From Streptomyces hoynatensis (GTDB lineage Bacteria; Actinomycetota; Actinomycetes; Streptomycetales; Streptomycetaceae), in the NCBI RefSeq assembly GCF_003626535.1, contig NZ_RBAL01000015.1, positions 93,016-157,015 of the forward strand: 64,000 nt of DNA. The letters are read 5' to 3'. The number at the start of each line of letters is the position of its first letter. Positions within the stretch are counted from its first letter, which is position 1. The notes under the pieces were generated by a model, which searched no databases, was not told where the DNA came from, and saw only the letters and a program-made list of their open reading frames with translations. The position numbers and the translations under genes were made by a program. Shown one piece after another: positions 40,781-48,909 of the stretch.

Positions 40781-40798
40781 ACGGGGGCTAACCCCCGT
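40781..40798 (-). terminator. Hairpin overlapping the TetR stop codon
   Basis: ACGGGGG and CCCCCGT form a 7-base stem with a 4-base loop; the TetR stop codon lies in it. It would end or attenuate the TetR transcript before the acyltransferase gene. Confidence 0.5.
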
Positions 40799-41471
40799 TT
40801 CCGCCGTTCCGCTCCCCGGCCCGTTCTCCCGGTCGTTCCTCCGGCCGCTCCTCCGGCTGTGCCCCCGATCGCTCTTCCAGCCGGCCGTACCAGCCCCGCA
40901 GCAGCAGGCGCTGGTTGGCGGCGCTGCGCTCGGCCAGGGCCTCGGGGCCGAACATCGGGGCGGCCAGGTGCGGCTGGGCGACACGCTCCAGCAGCAGCGG
41001 CCCGAGGACGACGCTGAGCAGCTGGAACGGGGCCCATGCGGCGTCCGCGGCGCCGCCGCCGTGCGCCGCGTCCAGGCGGGAGAGTTCGGCCTTCGCCCCC
41101 GCGAGCAGCCTCCCGAACAGCGCCTCCCCCGCCCGGCCGCCCTCGATCAGCGAGTGCCGCAGGTAGCCGCGCAGCACCGGATCGGCGCCGAACAGGCGCG
41201 CCGACACCTCGCCCAGCGACTCCATGAGCCGCTCCCCCGGCCTGACGGCGGCGAGCGCGCGCCCGAAGAGCGCCAGCACGTGCTCGTCCACGGCCGCCCG
41301 CAGCCCCTCCTTCGAGCCGAAGTGCCGCGTCACCAGGGCCGGCGAGAGCCCGGCCGCCGCCGCCACGGCCCGGGTCGAGGTGGCCTCGAACCCCCGCTCC
41401 GCGAACAGTTCCAGGGCCGCGTCCCGCAGCCGTGCCCGCCCGGTCAGATCGCCCCGCTCCACATTGCGCAT
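40788..41471 (-). CDS. TetR-family regulator with charged C-terminal tail
   Basis: This 227-residue regulator has a typical TetR helix-turn-helix (LRDAALELFAERGFEATSTRAVAAAAGLSPALVTRHFGSKEG, about residues 15-56). The ligand-binding part is helical. The last 25 residues are a low-complexity Glu/Arg/Gly tail with repeated EERP units. The ATG at 41471 is preceded by TACGCT and GCGGGG, suggesting a leaderless mRNA. The acyltransferase gene follows and is its likely target; the divergent SDR gene is another. Confidence 0.92.
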   Translation of the reverse strand: MRNVERGDLTGRARLRDAALELFAERGFEATSTRAVAAAAGLSPALVTRHFGSKEGLRAAVDEHVLALFGRALAAVRPGERLMESLGEVSARLFGADPVLRGYLRHSLIEGGRAGEALFGRLLAGAKAELSRLDAAHGGGAADAAWAPFQLLSVVLGPLLLERVAQPHLAAPMFGPEALAERSAANQRLLLRGWYGRLEERSGAQPEERPEERPGERAGERNGGNGG

Positions 41472-41594
41472 CCCCGCAGCGTACGAGGCCCCGCACGCGC
41501 CGCCGGCCACGCCCGGGGCGCCGTCCGGCCGCGGTCGGCCCAGGTCCCCGACCGCCTCCCCTCGCCGGTTTCCCCGCCAGGCCCCGGGCGCGGG

Positions 41595-41625
41595 GGAACA
41601 CCTGTTCCGCGGCGCGCGGTAGCGT
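41595..41625 (+). promoter_or_regulatory. Candidate promoter/operator of the SDR gene
   Basis: GGAACA-CC-TGTTCC (41595-41608) is an inverted repeat that overlaps the expected -35 of a possible -10 box TAGCGT (41620-41625). It would place transcription start near 41632, about 85 bases before the SDR GTG. Confidence 0.35.
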
Positions 41626-41717
41626 TTCGCGGGCCCGCGCGCGGTACAGGGACAAGTGCCGGGTTCCGGGGGACGCGGGCCCGGTTCCCGAGGGGACGCA
41701 GGAAGGAGTGAGGGCGC

Positions 41718-42545
41718 GTGAGTGACGAGAGCGACGAGAGCGGCGCCGGCGGGTCGGGACCCCCCGTGGTCGTGGTGACCGGAGCCGACTCGGGCATCGG
41801 CCGGGCCACCGCCACGCTGCTCGCCCGGCGCGGCGCCGACGTGGGCATCACCTGGTACGGCGACGAGGAGGGCGCGGAGCGTACGGCGGCCGAGATCCGC
41901 GCCGCCGGGCGGCGGGCGGAGACCGAGCCGATGGACCTGACCCGGCTGCCCGGGGCCGCCGACGCGGTGGACCGGCTCGCCGACCGGCTCGGCCGCATCG
42001 ACGTGCTGGTGAACAACGCGGGCACCGGCGCCCCGGTGCCCTTCCTCGACCTGGACCTGGACACGGTCAGGCGGATCACGGACGTGAACCTGATCGGCCC
42101 GCTGGTGTGCGCCCAGCGCGCGGCCCGCCGCATGATCCGGCAGGGCGGGGGCGGCCGGATCGTCAACATCACCAGCGTGCACGAGCACCAGCCGCGCGTG
42201 GGCGCCGCGCCCTACTGCGCCGCCAAGGGCGGACTCGGGCTCCTCACCCAGGTGATGGCCCTGGAGCTGGCCGAGCACGGGATTCTCGTCAACGCGGTGG
42301 CGCCGGGCGAGATCGCCACCCCGATGACCGGGTTGACGGACGAGGACGTGGCGCGGGCGCGGCGGCCCGGGGTGCCGCTGGGCAGGCCGGGCTACGCCCA
42401 CGAGGTCGCGGAGGTCGTCGCCTTCCTCGCCGGCCCGGGCGCCGGCTACGTCACCGGCGCCTCCTATGCGGTGGACGGCGGGATGCTGCGGATGGGGCCG
42501 ATGGGCGGCTCCCACCTGCGCGAGGACGACTGGCGCCGCGGCTGA
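41718..42545 (+). CDS. Short-chain dehydrogenase/reductase
   Basis: This 275-residue NAD(P)-dependent oxidoreductase has the classical SDR motifs: VTGADSGIGRATA (nucleotide binding), VLVNNAGTG, the catalytic Ser in VNITSVHEHQ, YCAAK (Tyr and Lys) and VAPGEIATPM. The overall pattern (GYVTGASYAVDGGMLRMGP near the end) resembles glucose 1-dehydrogenase-like SDRs. The GTG at 41718 follows GAAGGAG. It is divergent from the TetR gene. The substrate is unknown. Confidence 0.93.
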   Translation: MSDESDESGAGGSGPPVVVVTGADSGIGRATATLLARRGADVGITWYGDEEGAERTAAEIRAAGRRAETEPMDLTRLPGAADAVDRLADRLGRIDVLVNNAGTGAPVPFLDLDLDTVRRITDVNLIGPLVCAQRAARRMIRQGGGGRIVNITSVHEHQPRVGAAPYCAAKGGLGLLTQVMALELAEHGILVNAVAPGEIATPMTGLTDEDVARARRPGVPLGRPGYAHEVAEVVAFLAGPGAGYVTGASYAVDGGMLRMGPMGGSHLREDDWRRG

Positions 42546-42566
42546 GCCGGCCGGCGCGGCCGGCGG

Positions 42567-45236
42567 TCAGCCCAGCCGGGCGGTGAGGCTGCGGCCGTAG
42601 GCGTGCCGCGTGGGGAAGGTGACCCGGGTGCCGCCTGGCACCCGTGCCACGCGCACCCCCTCGTCGGCGGCCCGGGCGCGCAGCCGCCGCCCGCGCACGG
42701 TGACGCTGACGGTGTCGCGTGCGGTGGTCGGGTCGCAGGCCGCGAGTTCCAGGGTGCCGTCCGGCCGCTCCCGGCAGAGCACCGAGGCCGGCCCCGCCAC
42801 GGTGAGGGGCCCGGCGCGGTGCGTGCCGGGCGTGAAGGCGTTGCAGGCCAGCAGGCCGAGCCCGGCGTGCCTGATCGCCTGGCAGCGCACGGAGTTGGCG
42901 AGCACGCCGAGCGGGCCGCGGGCGTAGCCGGCGAGCCGCCGCTCCGTGGCGTGGGGCACCAGCGCCCAGGCCAGGGCGGCGGGGGGCGCGCCGGGCGGCT
43001 GTTCGACGCCGACGGTGAACACCTGCTTGGTGACCGCGGTGTCGGGGTTGGCCGACCGTACGAGGCGGCGGCTGGCGGTGACCGTGCCGAGCGAGGCGAC
43101 CGGCAGGAGCCCGGCCCGGCGCGCCGCCCCGGCCCCCTCGGCGCCCGCCGCTCCGCGGTCCGCCCCCTCGGCGTCCGTCCCTTCGGCGTCCGTCCCTTCG
43201 GCGTCCGCCGTCTCGGGGTCCCGGCCGGCGAATCCGTCGAGGAAGACATAGCCGACGGCGGTGCCCTCGGTGGCGTTGGCGTAGCGCAGCCAGGCCAGCG
43301 GGGCGGCGCCAGGGCCGGTGTGGGCGCGGCCGTCGCGCAGCCGGCCGGTGAGGGTGAGCGCGTCGCCGGGGCCGGCGATCCGGCTGTCGAAGGTGCTGGT
43401 GACGGCGCGGCCCGCGCCGTCCCCCACTCCGGCGGCCAGCACGACGATCTCCTCGTCCAGCATGAACCAGGACTTGGTGGCCGTCGCGTTGCGGTAGGCG
43501 ACGAAGTCCTCCGGGAGCAGCCCCTGCCGCTTGGCGGCGAAGGCGGCGTCCTCCGACTGCACCAGGCCCGCCGCCCCGAAGGCGCCGAGGGCGGCGCCGC
43601 CCGACCAGTCCTGCGTGCCGCGGGGGAAGTAGACGTAGGTGTTCTGGCTCTCCGAGGAGGAGGTGAAGCCGCGCTCCGGGTTGTCGTACCAGGCGGTGCC
43701 GTAGAGCTCGGGGACCGAGCGGCGCTCCTCGGCGGGCGCGGTGACGCCGGCCAGGCGGTGGGGCGGGACGGTGGTGTAGTAGTCGACGCCGAAGACCCGG
43801 GACTGGTCCTGCCCGGAGAGGTACAGCTGGTGGGCGCCCTCGCCCTGGAACCAGGGCCGCAGGTTCTCCCCGCTCATGTACTCGTACGTGCTGATGCGCG
43901 AGGAGTTGCGGGCCAGCGCGAAGGCGTACCCGGGGCGCCGGTGGACGGTCCGGTCCATGGCGGGGAACGCGGCGTGCTGGGCCGCCGGGTTGAGGTCGCG
44001 GGCCTTGAGGTCCGGGTCGGCGAGCAGATCGGCGTAGCGGGCGACGGTCACCGGGGAGGCGAACGCGGCGGGGTCGGGCGGCGTCCGCGCCGTCTGCCGC
44101 AGGAAGGCCAGGTAGCCGGCGAGGGCGGCGGCCTCCTCGCCGCCCAGGTACGCCGTCAGATCGGTGACCGCCTCCACGACCGCGGCGCAGGCCGCATACC
44201 CGCCGCTCGTCCTGGCGACGGACCGGCCCCTGACCATGTCCATCATCCAGCCCTCGAAGATCAGCGGGGCAAAGCCGCGGAGCACCCAGCCGTGGACGGT
44301 GGCGGGCAGCTCCGCCCGCGCGTGAGCCGTGCCGTCGAGGTACCTGATCGTCTGGACGACGCGGGTGAGCAGGCCGGTGCCGTACGAGCCGGTGTAGGCG
44401 ACGGAGGCGTGCTGGAGGAAGGAGCCGTCCGCGTAGAAGCCGTCGGTGACGCCGTGGTTGAGCCGGTAGGGGTCGACGGTGGCGAAGACGGTCAGCTGGT
44501 CGGCGACGGCCTTGGCGATCCTGGCCTCGTCCCCGAGGGCGGCGCCCTGGAGGATGCGGTTGGTGGTGATGTCGGCCAGGTTGGCGCCGGTGTGGAAGCG
44601 GGAGTCGAGGTCGACGTCGCCGTCCCTGCCGTTGCGCAGATAGCCGTCCATGGCGGCGAGCAGCGCGGCGGGCAGTTCCCCGTCCTCCTCGGCCAGGAGG
44701 TCCCCGAGCAGCACGAGCAGCCTGCTGACGTGGGTGGAGATCCCGATCTCCCAGGTGAACCAGTTGCCGTAGTAGCCGGCCTCCTGGTCGCCGTAGTACT
44801 CCTCGTACAGGCGGCGCAGCCCGGCCAGCACGCGGCGCTGCGCGGCGAGGTCCCCCGCGAGGCCGGCGGAGGTGCCGGGGAGGCGGGTGGCCAGGGCGAT
44901 CTCGTACAGGTACTGGAAGGACGTGGCGAGGTTCGCCTCGCTGGTGCCGAGCGGCAGGCCGCCGAACAACTCCCCGGGCCCGGCCCGGTCGAGCGCGGCC
45001 AGGCGGGCGCGCGCCGTGGCGTCGACGGCGGCGAGCTTGTCCGACACCTCGGGCCTGGCGTTGGACTCGGGGGTGCCGGCGAGGACGGCGAGGGCGTTGG
45101 CCAGGAGCCGGGCGCGGTCCGCCTCGGGGCCGGCCGGCGCCGCGAACGCGGAACGCGGGGCCGCCGCCGCGTGCGGCGGGCCGACCGCGGGCAGCCAGGC
45201 GGCGGGCAGGGCGGACAGCAGGGCACGACGCGACAT
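42567..45236 (-). CDS. Secreted polysaccharide lyase family 8 (hyaluronate/chondroitin/xanthan lyase type)
   Basis: This 889-residue secreted lyase degrades an acidic polysaccharide by beta-elimination. A signal peptide with MSRRALLSALPAAWLPAVG opens the protein. The alpha/alpha toroid carries the catalytic Asn in YGNWFTWEIGIST, and His and Tyr in NHGVTDGFYADGSFLQHASVAYTGSYG; RTSGG further on matches the substrate-binding Arg region. The central and C-terminal beta-sandwich domains follow (MYEYMSGEN-like TYEYMSGENLRPWFQGEGA, NTYVYFPRG). A low-complexity Asp-Ala-Glu-Gly insertion sits within the C-terminal sandwich (near 43164-43212). The ATG at 45236 has GGAG 13 bases upstream; a TTG two codons earlier is better spaced. 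Confidence 0.93.
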   Translation of the reverse strand: MSRRALLSALPAAWLPAVGPPHAAAAPRSAFAAPAGPEADRARLLANALAVLAGTPESNARPEVSDKLAAVDATARARLAALDRAGPGELFGGLPLGTSEANLATSFQYLYEIALATRLPGTSAGLAGDLAAQRRVLAGLRRLYEEYYGDQEAGYYGNWFTWEIGISTHVSRLLVLLGDLLAEEDGELPAALLAAMDGYLRNGRDGDVDLDSRFHTGANLADITTNRILQGAALGDEARIAKAVADQLTVFATVDPYRLNHGVTDGFYADGSFLQHASVAYTGSYGTGLLTRVVQTIRYLDGTAHARAELPATVHGWVLRGFAPLIFEGWMMDMVRGRSVARTSGGYAACAAVVEAVTDLTAYLGGEEAAALAGYLAFLRQTARTPPDPAAFASPVTVARYADLLADPDLKARDLNPAAQHAAFPAMDRTVHRRPGYAFALARNSSRISTYEYMSGENLRPWFQGEGAHQLYLSGQDQSRVFGVDYYTTVPPHRLAGVTAPAEERRSVPELYGTAWYDNPERGFTSSSESQNTYVYFPRGTQDWSGGAALGAFGAAGLVQSEDAAFAAKRQGLLPEDFVAYRNATATKSWFMLDEEIVVLAAGVGDGAGRAVTSTFDSRIAGPGDALTLTGRLRDGRAHTGPGAAPLAWLRYANATEGTAVGYVFLDGFAGRDPETADAEGTDAEGTDAEGADRGAAGAEGAGAARRAGLLPVASLGTVTASRRLVRSANPDTAVTKQVFTVGVEQPPGAPPAALAWALVPHATERRLAGYARGPLGVLANSVRCQAIRHAGLGLLACNAFTPGTHRAGPLTVAGPASVLCRERPDGTLELAACDPTTARDTVSVTVRGRRLRARAADEGVRVARVPGGTRVTFPTRHAYGRSLTARLG
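43164..43212. repeat. Tandem 15-base repeat inside the PL8 gene
   Basis: About three units of a 15-base repeat (core GGCGTCCGTCCCTTC) encode Asp-Ala-Glu-Gly-Thr repeats. They extend a loop of the beta-sandwich, and copy number can change without a frameshift. Confidence 0.85.
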
Positions 45237-45316
45237 CCGCAAGGCGACGCTCCAGGTTCCGGCGGGACCCCCTCGCCCCAGTGAACCAACCGGCCCCTGC
45301 CCTGTCACCACCGGTG

Positions 45317-45358
45317 CGCGGGCCGCCGCCCCGCGGGCGAACGGGGCGGCGGCCCGCG
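45317..45358 (-). terminator. Very strong hairpin after the SulP gene
   Basis: CGCGGGCCGCCGCCCCG (45317-45333) and CGGGGCGGCGGCCCGCG (45342-45358) form a perfect 17-base stem with an 8-base loop. It starts 33 bases beyond the SulP stop and lies upstream of the PL8 gene, insulating the two. Confidence 0.85.
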
Positions 45359-45390
45359 GGCGTTGCGGCCCGGCTCGGCGCCCGGCCGGC

Positions 45391-46899
45391 TCAGCCTCCG
45401 GCCGGCTCGGGCTCGGGGCCCCGCGCCGCGGCCTCGGCGCGCCGGACGCGGACCGGCTCGGTGCCCTCGGCGTTGTGCCGCTGGGCCCAGGCGAGCAGGG
45501 CCACCCCCGCGGCGTGGTCCAGGTGCCGCACCCGGCGCAGGTCGAGGTCCAGGGGCCGGTCCCGCGGCAGGGCCTCCAGCTGGTCGAGCAGCCTGGGCAG
45601 CCGCAGGAAGGTGGCGTTGCCGAGGACCCGGACCGTGATCCGCCCGCCGCCCGGGTCCTCGACCTCCAGGTGGACGTGCGAGGTCTCCCAGGCGCTCTTG
45701 ACCACGGCGAGCAGCAGGCCCACGAGGACGCCCTCGAACATGTTGGTGGTCACGATGGCCAGCGCCGTGACCGCGAGGACGACGGCCTCTCCCCGGTGCT
45801 CGCGCCACAGCGGCAGGAAGGCCCTGACCTGCACCAGCTTCGAGCCCGCCTGCACCAGGACGGCGGCGAGCGCCGCGACGGGGATGACGCCGAGGGCGCC
45901 GGGGATCAGGGCGGCGAACAGCAGCAGCCACAGGCCGTGCAGCACCCGGGAGGCCCGGGTGCGGGCGCCCGCCTGGACGTTGGCGGCGCTGCGCACGATG
46001 ACGGCCGTCATCGGCAGGGCGCCGAGCAGGCCGCAGACGGTGTTGCCGACGCCCTGGGCCATCAGTTCGGTGTCGTAGCGGGTGCGCGGCCCGTCGTGCA
46101 GCCGGTCCACCGCGGCGGCGCTGAACAGGCTCTCCGCCGAGGCGATGAGGGCGAAGGCCAGGACGGTGCCGAGCGCCCCGGCGCCGAGCAGGTCGGCGAA
46201 CTCCCCACCGCCCGGCGGCTGTACGGCGTCGAGCAGGCCGCTGACCTCGACCCGGGCGACGGACAGGCCGAGGCCCTCGGCCGCGCAGGTCGCGAGCGCC
46301 ACGGCCGCCAGCGGCCCGGGCACCAGCCGCGCGGCACGCGGAATCCGCGGCCACAGGACGAGCACGGCCAGGGTGCCGAGCCCGAGGGCGAGCGCGGTGC
46401 GGCCGGTGGCCGAGCCCGCGGTGTCGGCGGCGAGCGAGGGCAGGCCGCGCAGCGCGTCGAGGCCGCCGCCCGGGGAGGGCGCGTCGGCAAGGGCGTAGAG
46501 CTGACCTGAGATCAGGACGAGGCCGATGCCGGCGAGCATGCCCTGCACGACGGCCACGGAGATCGCCCGGAACCACCGGCCGAGCCCGAGGAGCCCCATG
46601 GCCACCTGGAGGACTCCCGCGCTGAGCACGAGGGCGCCGAGGGTGGGCAGCCCGAACTCCTCCACGGCCTCGAAGACCAGCACGGTGAGCCCGGCCGCCG
46701 GGCCGCTGACCTGGAGGCTGCTGCCCGGCAGCGCGCCGGTGACGAGGCCGCCGACGATCCCGGTGACCAGGCCGAGTTCGGCCGGCACGCCGGAGGCGAC
46801 GGCCACGCCGATGCACAGCGGGAGGGCGACGAGGAAGACGACGAGCGAGGCGGTGAGGTCCGCGCGCAGGTGGCGCGCGGCGGCGGGTCGTTCGCGCAT
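45391..46899 (-). CDS. SulP/SLC26-family anion transporter with STAS domain
   Basis: This 502-residue membrane transporter takes up sulfate, bicarbonate or a related anion. The transmembrane part begins LRADLTASLVVFLVALPLCIGVAVASG and includes GPAAGLTVLVFEAVEEFG and PMTAVIVRSAANVQAGARTRAS, as in SulP proteins. The cytosolic STAS domain (about 410-490) has ITVRVLGNATFLRLPRLLDQL and LDLRRVRHLDHAAGVALLAWA. The group without an adjoining carbonic anhydrase can carry either sulfate or bicarbonate. The ATG at 46899 starts five bases after the stop of a short upstream reading frame with a strong ribosome site, so its translation may depend on that leader. A strong terminator follows. Confidence 0.92.
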   Translation of the reverse strand: MRERPAAARHLRADLTASLVVFLVALPLCIGVAVASGVPAELGLVTGIVGGLVTGALPGSSLQVSGPAAGLTVLVFEAVEEFGLPTLGALVLSAGVLQVAMGLLGLGRWFRAISVAVVQGMLAGIGLVLISGQLYALADAPSPGGGLDALRGLPSLAADTAGSATGRTALALGLGTLAVLVLWPRIPRAARLVPGPLAAVALATCAAEGLGLSVARVEVSGLLDAVQPPGGGEFADLLGAGALGTVLAFALIASAESLFSAAAVDRLHDGPRTRYDTELMAQGVGNTVCGLLGALPMTAVIVRSAANVQAGARTRASRVLHGLWLLLFAALIPGALGVIPVAALAAVLVQAGSKLVQVRAFLPLWREHRGEAVVLAVTALAIVTTNMFEGVLVGLLLAVVKSAWETSHVHLEVEDPGGGRITVRVLGNATFLRLPRLLDQLEALPRDRPLDLDLRRVRHLDHAAGVALLAWAQRHNAEGTEPVRVRRAEAAARGPEPEPAGG

Positions 46900-46904
46900 C
46901 GCCC

Positions 46905-47093
46905 TCACCCGGCCGGGAGCGCGTGGGCGGGCGGGTGGCCGGCGGTCCCGACCCGGCGGGCGGGGCGTTCCCCTGCCGCGGGGGCCGAGGCGTCGTGGCG
47001 CGTTCCCGGGGCGGTCGCGGCGGTGCCGAGCGCCCGGGGAAGTGGGTGGGGGCCTGCCTCCCGGAGGAGGGTGTGGCGGGTTGTGGTCTGCAT
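46905..47093 (-). CDS. Possible 62-residue leader protein upstream of the SulP transporter
   Basis: A reading frame starts with ATG at 47093, eight bases after GGAGG, and ends in TGA only five bases before the SulP ATG (TGA-GGGCG-ATG). The peptide starts MQTTTRHTLLREAGPH and is rich in Pro, Ala, Arg and His, without a membrane segment. I do not recognise it. The strong ribosome site and the close spacing suggest translational coupling or a regulatory leader. The coding bias is weak, so it could also be chance. Confidence 0.4.
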   Translation of the reverse strand: MQTTTRHTLLREAGPHPLPRALGTAATAPGTRHDASAPAAGERPARRVGTAGHPPAHALPAG

Positions 47094-47602
47094 GAGGGCG
47101 TCCTCCGTCAGGGCCCCGGCCCGGTGCGGGCGGGGCGCGGAATGTTGGGGGTGGCGCGGGATGTCGGGGGGTGGCGCGGGATGTCGGGGGCGGCGCGGAT
47201 CGTCCGGGGTGCGGCCGAACGGGGCGGCCGGGGGCGGCAGGGCGGCACTCACCATCGGCACGCGCCCCCCGCCACCGCGGGTACCGCAGGTGCCGCGGAC
47301 ACGGCGGGTACAGCGGACACGGCGGGTGCCGCGGGTGCCGGGGGACGGGGACCGCCGCCTGGCCGCCGGCGGCGCCTGCCCCGTGGGCTACCGGGCGCCG
47401 GAGGCGCCAAGGAGTCCGGAGGGGATGGCGGCGCCGCGGATGCCGGGCGGCCTCCCTGCCGCCCGGGGGCGTGCGGGGTGCCCGGGGCGCCCGGAATGCG
47501 CGGGAGCGCCGTGCGTGGCGGGCCGGTGGTGGCCGGTGGCGGGCGGCGCCGCGGGTCCGCGCCGGGCGAGCGGGGCGCGGCGGGCCGCCGAGGGGCACAC
47601 CC
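47094..47602. other. Low-complexity intergenic region
   Basis: This stretch upstream of the SulP leader contains two runs of short tandem repeats and no convincing gene. One run is at 47135-47192, the other at about 47295-47330 (an 18-base unit repeated twice). All frames are Pro/Arg/Gly-rich. Confidence 0.6.
47135..47192. repeat. Three tandem copies of a 19-20 base unit
   Basis: Units at 47135-47153, 47154-47173 and 47174-47192 share GCGCGG(A/G)ATGT(T/C)GGGGG. They lie about 40-100 bases upstream of the SulP leader reading frame. Confidence 0.8.
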
Positions 47603-47959
47603 TCAGCAGCGGAACACCTGGAGCGCGACGGTCAGCCGCCCCGGTCTGCTCCGTGGTCCCGGGCCCGTCGCCGGGGCGGGAGGCACGGCGCGGTGCCGCC
47701 GCGCGGCCGGGGCGCCGTGGCGCTCGGGGCGGGTGGCCGGCGGGCGTGCGGTGGGGATTCGCGGGGCGGCGCTGCGGTGGCCGGCCTGCTGCCGCTCGGC
47801 GGCCAGGTCCTCCACCGGCACGGACTGCTCGACGCGGGCCTGCGCGGGCCGCTCCGCCACGAGGGCCGCCCCGGCGCCCCCGGCGGCGAGCAGCAGCGAC
47901 AGCAGCGCGGCGACGGCCGCCACGGCGGCGCGCCCGGCTGCCGCGAACCCGTACCCCAC
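47603..47959 (-). CDS. Possible small single-pass membrane protein
   Basis: A 118-residue frame starts at GTG 47959 and opens with a strong hydrophobic helix (AAVAAVAALLSLLLAAGGAGAALVA), followed by a hydrophilic, Pro/Arg-rich tail ending VALQVFRC. The membrane segment in this frame makes it more protein-like than the alternatives on the same DNA. The tail is low in complexity, and no homologue is recognised. A GGGGGTGACGGG site lies upstream. It could be a membrane-anchored or secreted peptide, or no gene at all. Confidence 0.35.
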   Translation of the reverse strand: MGYGFAAAGRAAVAAVAALLSLLLAAGGAGAALVAERPAQARVEQSVPVEDLAAERQQAGHRSAAPRIPTARPPATRPERHGAPAARRHRAVPPAPATGPGPRSRPGRLTVALQVFRC

Positions 47960-48356
47960 CCCGTCACCCCCGGCTTCCCTCGCGTGACCCTCCGTCAACT
48001 TTACCCTGAGAAATGCCGGGCTTTGCAATCTCTTTGAGCGAAGATCGGCCAACTCGCCGCCACTCCGCAGGATTTCGAAGGGGCTCGCTCTCCGAAGAGA
48101 AGAAACACGCCACATCCGATGCCGGAACGAAAGGCTGCCCGCGACGGGCCGCCCCCGCACACCCCCGGGCACGCCCCGGTTCACGCCCCCCGCGCGAGCC
48201 GCGGAGGCCCGCCCTCCGCGGCCCCTCGGCCGGACACGGCACCCTCGGCGGCCCCTCGGCGGCCCGCCGCCCCCCCTCACCTGCCAAGCCACGCCCCTCC
48301 CGGCGGGTCCGGCTCGCACCCGACGCGCTAGTGAGCTAATTTGCTAGCATGTCGGT
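47960..48356. other. Divergent intergenic region with a low-GC core
   Basis: Between about 47990 and 48120 the GC content drops well below the surroundings, as in promoter regions. On the minus strand TTGCAA followed after 19 bases by TAAAGT could serve the small membrane protein. The right end carries the operator and promoter of the RHH gene. No gene is seen inside. Confidence 0.5.
48327..48350 (+). promoter_or_regulatory. Operator of three 8-base direct repeats with leaderless promoter, upstream of the RHH gene
   Basis: GCTAGTGA (48327-48334), GCTAATTT (48335-48342) and GCTAGCAT (48343-48350) follow each other without gaps and share GCTA. TAGCAT at 48345-48350 is a fair -10 that ends six bases before the GTG at 48357, so the transcript is probably leaderless. 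Ribbon-helix-helix repressors bind such tandem half-sites, so autoregulation is likely. Confidence 0.6.
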
Positions 48357-48536
48357 GTGGGCGACGAGGATGTGAAGCAGTTCAACGTGTACCTGCCGAT
48401 CGGCCTGATCAAGCGGGTGAAGCACCGTGCCATCGAGTCGGAGCTGTCGCTGTCGGCGCTGGTCGCCGAGGCGCTGCGCGCCTACCTCGACGACACCGAG
48501 GAACCACGAGAGCAAGCAGAGAAGGAGGGAGCCTGA
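48357..48536 (+). CDS. Ribbon-helix-helix (CopG-type) DNA-binding protein
   Basis: This 59-residue protein has the RHH pattern: a short beta strand KQFNVYLP (residues 7-14), helix LIKRVKHRAIESE, then LSLSALVAEALRAYLDD. A charged tail (EEPREQAEKEGA) follows. It should dimerise and bind DNA, most probably the three direct repeats directly upstream. The GTG at 48357 is the only start that keeps the frame; the ATG at 48349 runs into a stop. The stop is one base before the start of the VOC gene, behind the shared GAAGGAGGGA ribosome site, so the two proteins form an operon. The arrangement recalls small regulator/effector or antitoxin modules, though the partner looks like a VOC protein. Confidence 0.85.
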   Translation: MGDEDVKQFNVYLPIGLIKRVKHRAIESELSLSALVAEALRAYLDDTEEPREQAEKEGA

Positions 48537-48537
48537 G

Positions 48538-48909
48538 ATGACGACCGAGGGCATCGAGGCCGTGTTCATGGAGACCCACAACTGGGGCAAGGCGGCGAAG
48601 TTCTTCCAGGAGCTCGGCTACGAGCTGGAGTTCGAGACCGGACACGGGTCGGGGCAGCTGCGCAACGGCGACAGCCCCTTCGTCTTCATCGCCGAGGTGC
48701 CGGCCGACCGGCAGCCCACGATGCAGCTGGTGCTGCGGGTGCCGGACGCCGACGCCTTCCGCCCCGGGGACGGCGTCGAGGTGGTCAGCCCCTTCGAGGA
48801 CACCCACTTCGGGACCCGGATGATGACGGTGCGCGACCCGGACGGGCGCCAGTGGAGCCTCCAGGCTCCCCAGGGCGGGCCGGCCGAAGACCAGCCGCGC
48901 GAGGGCTGA
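48538..48909 (+). CDS. VOC-family (glyoxalase/bleomycin-resistance fold) protein
   Basis: This 123-residue protein has the betaalphabetabetabeta repeats of the vicinal oxygen chelate fold: EAVFMETHNWGKAAKFFQELGYELEFETG, then MQLVLRVPDADAF and MMTVRDPDGRQWSLQAP. A VOC protein can be a glyoxalase, a dioxygenase or a drug-binding resistance protein; the activity here is not predictable. The expected metal ligands (His/Glu) are incomplete, so sequestration rather than catalysis is possible. It is translationally linked to the RHH regulator. Confidence 0.9.
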   Translation: MTTEGIEAVFMETHNWGKAAKFFQELGYELEFETGHGSGQLRNGDSPFVFIAEVPADRQPTMQLVLRVPDADAFRPGDGVEVVSPFEDTHFGTRMMTVRDPDGRQWSLQAPQGGPAEDQPREG

